Source: Liquidambar formosana (Eukaryota > Streptophyta > Magnoliopsida > Saxifragales > Altingiaceae). Taken from it: a stretch of DNA of 64,000 bases. Position numbers and translations under genes: made by a program. A model generated the notes under the pieces. It was not told where the DNA came from, ran no database searches, and was given only the letters and a program-made list of their open reading frames with translations. This document shows positions 57,076-64,000 of this stretch, in pieces. Numbering within the stretch: position 1 is the stretch's first letter; every line of letters begins with the position of its first letter. Location: positions 17,483,133-17,547,132 of the forward strand of contig CM077833.1 in NCBI GenBank assembly GCA_039720395.1. The letters are read 5' to 3'.

Positions 57076-57297
57076 GGATTTGGATTTGGTACATTTAGTC
57101 ATTTTAAATGTACTGTAAAATTACTGTGCAATGAGCGACACATGGAGAGAGTTGAGATTGGAGGGTTGAGATTGGTTGGGCATGAAATGGTTGTCTCCAA
57201 TCTTAGCCTCCCAATCTCAACTCTCTTCACGTGTCATTCATCGCACGGTAACTTTACGATACATTTAAAGTGATTAAATGCACAAAATCCAATTTCC
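57076..57297. mobile_element. MITE with long inverted repeats, GGATTTGGATTTGG family
   Basis: Left arm GGATTTGGATTTGGTACATT and right arm reverse complement GGAAATTGGATTTTGTGCAT pair for about 90 bp, meeting at GAGAGTTGAGATTGG repeats. It shares terminal sequence with 44567-44785. Confidence 0.75.
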
Positions 57298-60200
57298 TAT
57301 GACTAGATACAATTGCTGTAACTGTTTATAGGGTGCGTACTCAACCCAAAATTACAGTTTTTGGGGGGCTTCAGTGCAATCTGCAATTTTGGGGATTTTA
57401 GTGTTAAATGGTGGGTTATTTTTCCTTGGAATGTTCTGTGAGTCATTCTCCTTTGTGTGATTTTTTGTTGCAGCAGTTAGTAGAACGTGAATTCAAGACA
57501 AAGTTTAGTTTTATGTGGATTCAATGCAATGTCAAGTTTGCAAATAGTTACAACTTTATTTGCAAAAAGTGACTTGACGATTGTTTGAAATCAACAAGTG
57601 GATGTTGATGGAGATAAACATCATAATATGACAGATTGCCGCGAGAATCATGGGGATAACGCATGGAGAATCATGCTCCTAATTTTGAACGTTAACGACT
57701 TGCAAATATACCAAATCAGTGTAGAGGGAAAGGATGGTACGCTTTGATCGTATGGGCTCAAAGCCGGGCCTGGGCACCATTGGAAACTACTCTCCTCATT
57801 TGCAAGAATGGCATCTCCTTCCCAAGATAAATATTGGGTCCATCTTAAAACACCCGAAATTTAAAAGACTCAGTTAAATGTGAAGTCTCTTCAAATCATG
57901 TGAATGTCGGTGCAGTTTATTCATTCAGTTTAAATAACAGAAGCCTTCTTCTGGTTGCATTGTTGCTTTCTTTCTTGTTGCTTTACGCTATTATTTTGAA
58001 CTGATATGTTGAATTATTATATGCATATTGTTTGAGTTTTAATAATATGATTGTCAATAGAGGAAGTAGAGCTATATACATGGGTTCATGAGACTACTCT
58101 GCTCCAACCCCTCAAACTTCTTTCGCTTCAATCGTCAGTGAAAATTATGTATAGTGTTCTTTCTCTCTCTCTGTCTGATGTATGTGTGCACATGTGGAAG
58201 TAACCACGTATCTTCTAAGTTGTTTGGAGTTGTAATCCTTTGTCCCTTCCGAACAGATGCCAAAGAATCAAGAAAATACTCCTGTTTGTTATTTTGTAAT
58301 AGAAGTCATATGCTGGCCCCATATAATCACTTGTGTACTCACGACCACAAAGCAAGCTTTATCTGAACTCTTCTTGGTTATGACAGTCCCTCGAACACTA
58401 CCGGAAAAAAAATGAATGTCCTGCATGTTGAGCATCAATCCATTAGTACATTCAAACATTTAAAGGTGCTTCAAGTGGAGATGCTCTCACTGAATTTCAA
58501 TTGGAAATCAATCATCAGGTATGCTGCCTTGCATGTTTCTTTGATTTTTTGTTTTAAGATCTATTCTAGTTCTGGCTTTTGAGCATGACTTGTTATAACA
58601 TTTTAAGCAACTTATGTGGGCACGTGCACATAGTACATCAAATTTGAGAGGCAAAAAGAAATATCTTTAGTTTTATTAGCTCTGCAATTCATATTCCCCA
58701 ATCATGAGTTCTAATTATATTGGTTGATTTTGCTTTTGAATATATGTTGTGACCTTCCATTGCACTACTTATTTCAGTTGTTTCCTTTTTCCCTCCCCCT
58801 AATACACAGACATGGCCGATGTGTAAGGGAGTTAATGGGAGCACCTACAGTTGCATAAATAACATCCAGCAACCTGTGCCATTGTATAAGAGGCTAGCTT
58901 GAGGAGAATATTCTAGTATTATGGTTACGATCGTTGAGTTTCAAGACCACTGGTCTCTCAATGTTATTCTCTCTCTGAATGAAATTTCTCTCTAGTAAAA
59001 TTTAGTAGTTAAACTAAAAACTGTGGTAGTCTCATAGGTTTCTTGGGAAGAGAAACACGAAATTGAGGAACTTTCTCTAATTATCTCACCCATAGAGTAG
59101 TGTTGATAAGATCAAGCCATAGGTTGAGTTCATTGGGCAATTTAATTATCATGAGTTCTTTTATTTTTTTGGTTGCAGAGTCAATATTGTTTTGGAGTTG
59201 CTTTTTCTGATGCTATGATGCAGGAGTCTGATTTAATAAGGAGCATCTTCTCCTTGGGAGAGTAATAGCATAATTGAGAGGGTTTACAAGGGAACAATTG
59301 CTGGTGAACTGAGAAATCACAACAGATTTTGTCGTCATGTATATCTGAAGGGCAAAAGGAAGAACATGCAATTGTTGCACTTAGCAATACCCCACTAAGC
59401 ATTTTCATAGTTATTAGTTCCAGTGACATGTGATTAGCTCATTATTGGATGGACTGTATCACTATATCAATTATGCACAATTTCCAGCATCAACTGCTGC
59501 TTTTTGTTGGGATTCTCTTCTTTCTTGAATTTTGTCAGTATTACTTTCTGTAGCGTTGCAACTTATGCAGCCTGTTAGCAATGTCTGTTTACCAATGATA
59601 TTCACATCTCATGTCTCATTTCAACTATAACTGTGTACTGCTCAAGTGAATGATATTTTATCTTTCCTAGAATTACCGACGATGAGGAAGTGAAGACTGT
59701 CAAGTAGGCTGTGTGCTGTAGAGAGAGGTGTTTCCTGTAGAGATTGGGGCCCTTTGCAGTAATAGCCGTAAAGTCTCTGTGCTGTAGAGAGGAGTGAATC
59801 TGACTTATTTGTTGGCTCGAGGATGACCAGCTCGTAGGAGGGGCTGGCTTCTTTCGGAGGCATGGATTACTTTACAAATCCTTATTAGATGGAAAATCAT
59901 TTCCCAAATGTAAATCTACTACATGTCCAATGCATATTTAGGTCGTCTAAGACATGTAAACTATGACCATAGACATAGTTTCTCATTTTAAGTGGTCAAA
60001 TGTGCACTGAAAGGTCTTGGTGTGATTTTTCCGTCTATTTTTCAAATTTACTCCAAATTTTAGGATATGAAAGTAGTTTAAGGAATCCATTCATGTAATC
60101 AAAAGTTTAGGTTAGTGTATTGTTTTTTTGTCAAACCTGGCATTCTCACTTTTTTTGGATCATGTGTTATTCATATCACAAGCCAATAAAAAAATATATC

Positions 60201-60784
60201 AAAGTGGGTATGTTAGGTGCTTTCATAGATCTGTCAAATCTGGCATTCTCACTTTCCTGCTTCCCTATTGGCTGATAAATTGTAATATGAATGATGTGTT
60301 GTAATCGTTACACACAAGTGTTTTTTCCCTATAACCTTCCAGGAAGGCCCATTGTCAAGTGTAGGAGAGTTGATGAGAGCTGCTAGGAAATTCAGCCCCA
60401 TTTGTCGGTACAAGTATTCTTGGATATTTAGGATATGATGGAATGAGTTATTGGTTATTACACTTTTATAGAACTTTCTAATCCAAATTCTTTGTACTCA
60501 CGTGAAACTCGCATTTTTTTGGATCATGTGTTATAATAATTGCATGATTTTTGTATGTTTTGACCTTTCCAGTTTTTTAGATCCATTCAAGGGAGTGGCA
60601 CCACAGCAATGAGCAAGATATTTGAAAACACTTTGTGCTTTTGCGTCATTTGGGATTACGATTTGTAGCTAATGTAATGACTCTCTAGTCTTGGACTTTG
60701 GATTGAAAGAACAATATTATTATTAATTTGGATGCATGTGATTTGGGATGTAAATTTGGATATTTGTGAATTATTTAAAGTCTA
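57298..60784. other. Long anonymous stretch, possibly with gene scraps
   Basis: Several exon-like patches end or start at good splice signals: AATCATCAG|GTATGC at 58518, GGTTGCAG|AGTC at 59178 and CTTCCAG|GAAGG at 60340-60350. They do not join into a recognised protein. They may be a non-coding transcript or captured exons of the Helitron ending at 60818. Confidence 0.35.
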
Positions 60785-60818
60785 TTTACCTTGTGCATTT
60801 GCACGGGTAATCCACTAG
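60785..60818 (+). mobile_element. Helitron 3' terminus
   Basis: Hairpin GTGCATTTGCAC, then GGGTAATCCA and CTAG|T. The 5' end was not located. Confidence 0.5.
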
Positions 60819-61679
60819 TTTATATTACAACATAAATATTTGAAGATTTGTACTTCTCTATTAAATATTAATTTAAGTGTAAGAACAATATGCTACATAG
60901 GCATTGAGATTTCCTTTCCAATTCTTAATGTCCATCCTCCCCATGTAAAAAAACTATACTTCCATCCAGATGGATATGTAGTTATATTTTGAATTGATAA
61001 TTGAATAATTATGGTTATCGACTGAAGGTAAGGTGTAATGATATACTTAAGCGAAAAAAAGAAACACCACAGGCCACAAGTTTTAATTTCTCTGCCCAAT
61101 CCAATCTGAGAAGTTCAATGGTTTAAGTCTTCAATAGTGCAGTAATGAAACCAATTATCCTTGGTGCTAGGAAGACCTCGTTAGATGTGAAATTCAGCGA
61201 CTAGAATATAAGCGGCCCAAAATTGGCCACTGCATTTACCCCAGAGAGTGTCTGAATAACACCACTTGCATAGTAACAATAATTAAGGCTGGACGACTTA
61301 GTGGCTTAAAAATTTATTGGAATGTATTGGTTACTCAGTTTTTTTCAATTGAGTCATTTCTTTCATGGAACTTGACATCTACTTTCGTGCCTCCCAATCC
61401 TGTAAGGGCTTCTTTTGCTTGAGTATACTTGCCTTGGAGGATAAGGTATTGAGGAGTCCCCTGGATGGCCAAGAAAGCCAAAAGTTTGAATTATGATGAT
61501 TTGGTGATATTGTGACGTTGGTGATCGATGTGATTGCATGTGGTGTGATGCATGAGAGATTTCTAATTAATTGGCGGTCAAGAGTAGTCAATTGATTTGG
61601 AAACCTCCCTCTTCATGCAAAGGACCATAATAATAGAAACCCTAACATGAAAAGACTCTAATAATAAGAACCCTAACAT
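60819..61679. other. No gene recognised
   Basis: AT-rich. A short repeat AATAATAAGAACCCTAACAT occurs near 61659, starting the direct-repeat region. Confidence 0.45.
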
Positions 61680-61931
61680 GCAAAGACTCTAATAATAAGA
61701 ATCCTAACATGATATTCCTATCAAAATAACAATAAAATATCATGCATTGAATCATAGCATCAAAACAGTGAACTAAAACACATGTACAGAGATCTCACTT
61801 GCAGCTATAGACAAGGCGTGCGCGACGCGTGTGGGGAGCGTGCAGGATGCGTGTAATGCGTGCAGGCATGTGCAAGTGCGTGCGGATGCGTGGAATGGGG
61901 CGGTCTAAGTAGATCTCACTTGCCGATGTGG
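61680..61931 (+). repeat. Direct repeat flanking a DUF26 fragment, left copy
   Basis: Starts GCAAAGACTCTAATAATAAG and ends AGATCTCACTTGCCGATGTG. It contains a GTGCG/GCGTG-rich core (61810-61900) unlike the AT-rich surroundings. Matches 62411-62649 over its full length, about 85-90% by eye. Confidence 0.85.
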
Positions 61932-61963
61932 GTTCAATGTTGGGTTTCTAAGCCATAAAAATT

Positions 61964-62188
61964 TATCCCTTTATGGGCTCGCATAATGTTGGGAGTGTGC
62001 AAGTGCAAGTGAATGTGAGAGCTGTTTGGAGATGGGAGTTTCCAAAATGGAGACGTGTCTTTTAGAAGAAGAAGGCAGAGTGTTAATGCTGGGTGCTATC
62101 TAAGGTTCTCAACTTACAAATTTCATGCCAACAACGCAGAATATTATTCATTGAGAGATTTGGGACGTAATCATCTGGGTCGAGGTGA
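61964..62188 (+). pseudogene. CRK/DUF26 domain-2 fragment
   Basis: The plus strand encodes KNLSLYGLA, stop, CWECASASECESCLEMGVSK and METCLLEEEGR: the second DUF26 domain, ending at the same GGGTCGAG|GTGAGTTGGG donor as exon 1 of the CRK pseudogene at 29822. It has at least two stops and one shift. No signal peptide or kinase part. Confidence 0.8.
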
Positions 62189-62410
62189 GTTGGGTTTTGT
62201 TTAATTCTCTGTTTTTAGTGAGTATGATAGTTGGGTTTCATAAAACTAATATGAATTATCAAATGTCATTTTCTCTTAAGGAGCAAAAAATTTATTCATA
62301 GGAGTGAAGGATAATATGATAATTGAAAGCATTCAATCGTCCCATAGATAAAACCACCATAGTACAAAGATACATTACCTCCAAGGAACAAAACAGCCTC
62401 CACATAGCTA

Positions 62411-62649
62411 GCAAAGACTAATAATAAGAACCCTAACATGATGTTCTGTCAAAATAACAATAAAACATCATGCATTGAGTCATAGCATCAAAACAGTGAA
62501 CTAAAACAAATGTAAAGAGATCTCACTCGCGGCTATAGACAAGGCGTGCGCAACGTATGTGGGAAGCGTGTGATGTGTGCAGGGCACGTGCAAGTGCATG
62601 CAGATGCGTGGAATAGAGCGGTTTGAGTAGATCTCACTTGCCGAGGTGG
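62411..62649 (+). repeat. Direct repeat flanking a DUF26 fragment, right copy
   Basis: Starts GCAAAGACTAATAATAAGAA and ends AGATCTCACTTGCCGAGGTG, the same structure as 61680-61931. The pair encloses 479 bp containing the DUF26 fragment. Confidence 0.85.
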
Positions 62650-63065
62650 TGACGGTGCATGAAGGGCTTTCCGGTGGTGAGATGTGAATGTATGATTGTT
62701 AATTTATATTATTGTGGGATGTCATCTTTTATTTTGATTTATTTTCGAGACTTTAGCCATTTGAAAAAAGTATTCTTGCATGAAGTTAGTGGAAAACTCT
62801 AAACTCCAGTAATAATAAGATATTGTCCCCTTTGGATTACTCCTCATGATTTTAATGCATCATGCTAGTTAGGAGCAAAGTTTTACCACATATAAAACAC
62901 ACTCACTCTTTTTAGCTAGATGATGTGGGATCCTTAGGTATTACGTAAGCATTGCTTGAAAATTTCTAAAATAAGGAAATACCTAAGAAATGTAATCTCC
63001 TACGCATATAAGTCATCTATTGGATCACATTACAAATAAGCACCAAGTAAAGAAATCCTAAGAAA
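62650..63065. other. No gene recognised
   Basis: AT-rich spacer. AAGAAATGTAATCTCCTACG and AAGAAATGTCATCTTCTACA (62985 and 63061) form a short local repeat. Confidence 0.4.
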
Positions 63066-63480
63066 TGTCATCTTCTACACATACAAGTCCTCTTGGGAGA
63101 CGAATTGTCTCCAAAACCAATGGCGACGCTAGACTCTTCTTGCACATGCATGTTTCTTAATGCCGGTTGTTTCTGGCACGAAGAGGTAGATGAACCACGC
63201 CATGAATATATCACACACTTCAAAGATCCATCCGCCAAAGGAGCAGTACATGGAGACTGATACTATGTTTATGATGATCGTCATAATCAATGTCACACAG
63301 ACACTCCATACAGCACCCAATTTGTTATCTTCTATGGAAATGTCTCACTTAACCAGCCATCCGATCCACCTATAATGGAATTTCCGGCAACAAAGAGGAA
63401 GCACCAAGATTGATGGGACATAGACTTCATGGCATTCTAACCAATGGTCAGAATCCACCTCTACACTGACAAATATCCAA
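63066..63480 (-). pseudogene. Monosaccharide/H+ symporter (STP-type) C-terminal exon, broken
   Basis: The minus strand from about 63480 follows a TTTGATGCAG acceptor and encodes, in shifting frames: FVAGNSIIGGSDGWLSETFP (equivalent to the WGPLGWLVPSEIFPLEI loop of sugar porters), then SVCVTLIMTIIINIVSVSMY, FMAWFIYLFVPETTGI (the PETKG motif after the last transmembrane helix), a stop, and RRHWFWRQFVS, the STP C-terminal tail. At least one frameshift and two stops. No upstream exons are inside the window on its 5' side beyond 63480. Confidence 0.75.
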
Positions 63481-64000
63481 GCGAAGATCTGCATCAAATA
63501 AAGACAAAAACAAACCACCAAAATAAATTATTTGGACATGAAATGAATGACAAATAAAAGAAATTATTGTACAATAATGGAAAAGTACAAGTTTATTATA
63601 TGAATATGTGGCAGACAAGTAATTTTTTTCTTGAGTTCCATTTGTACCATTATTTAATCCATTTTTCGGCTATCTTAAGCTTTACAAGGCCAAATATTCA
63701 TTGTTTGCCCTGCTTGTGATAACAAGTTTCTTTTTTTTTTTGGCCCATTTTCTTATATAGTTTGAGATGATCAACTAATAATTATAGTTTGACATAAAAA
63801 ATAATGTCATGTTTGATGTTTTTTAAAGTAGTAACCCCTTTTCAATGGATCACATTTTAAACAACATTGCCATGAAATGATGTGATGACTCTACAAAACT
63901 ATTTAACTCATCTCTTGATGTATGGAAAAGTTCATGAAAGTTGGTTTAACCCATTGAATATTAGAACCAATTCTTAGGAATGCATAATGTGGATAAAGAT
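63481..64000. other. Terminal stretch, no feature
   Basis: AT-rich, T run at 63730-63740. If the sugar-transporter piece has more exons they are not recognisable here (it may be intron). Confidence 0.4.

Noticed and set aside
59642..59863. 73-codon minus-strand frame starting MPPKEASPS
   Set aside because: No known domain, no splice or promoter context; probably chance.
63190..63375. Plus-strand frame across the 63-kb region
   Set aside because: Antisense shadow of the sugar-transporter pseudogene.

Overview
The window is nuclear DNA of a flowering plant, most likely a woody core eudicot; the species cannot be fixed from this sequence. The evidence is intron-rich genes with GT-AG junctions, plant-type actin and cytochrome bc1 hinge-protein genes, cysteine-rich receptor kinase (DUF26) and FAR1-related fragments, and a dense load of plant transposons (L1-type LINEs, Ty3/gypsy, CACTA, Helitrons, hAT- and MULE-type MITEs). 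Only two host genes look intact. The rest is repeats and decayed gene pieces.

Layout. 1-1500 holds the 5' end of an actin gene on the minus strand: start codon at 35, leader intron, 5' leader exon. 3150-10790 holds a plus-strand gene for the 69-residue cytochrome b-c1 complex subunit 6 (QCR6/hinge protein), with its ATG split by an intron and introns carrying MITEs and a LINE tail. 10989-12775 and 20332-26865 are two copies of one duplicated segment. Copy 1 received a Helitron; copy 2 received a LINE (itself hit by an LTR-like insert), a SINE-like insert and two fold-back MITEs. Between them lie a second Helitron, a tandem array, a DUF26 fragment and more MITEs. 27100-31190 holds a broken FAR1-related gene cut by an 850-bp-arm inverted duplication of a DUF26 receptor-kinase 5' region; the right arm continues into a CRK pseudogene. 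33150-36862 carries a LINE scrap, a MITE, decayed gypsy gag and a second LTR-like element. 36863-44210 is a CACTA transposon encoding both a TNP2/TNPD-type transposase (one nonsense codon and one frameshift) and a TNPA-type protein. 47270-52254 is a 5' half of a Ty3/gypsy element (LTR, PBS, gag, protease, start of RT), cut at a GA microsatellite. 54590-56095 has CACTA and Helitron ends. 57-64 kb is mostly anonymous, with a MITE, a Helitron end, another DUF26 fragment between direct repeats, and a broken sugar-transporter C-terminus.

Working relationships. The actin and QCR6 genes are divergently oriented about 1.7 kb apart and are functionally unrelated. The four DUF26 pieces are related to each other and include the same exon-1 donor site, so they are dispersed copies of one CRK lineage. 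No operon-like system, CRISPR array or convincing new biochemical system is present. The most unusual structures are the CRK inverted duplication and the two LTR-like elements that each carry a private array of palindromic motifs upstream of a TATA box. All identifications are by reading; no database search was possible.
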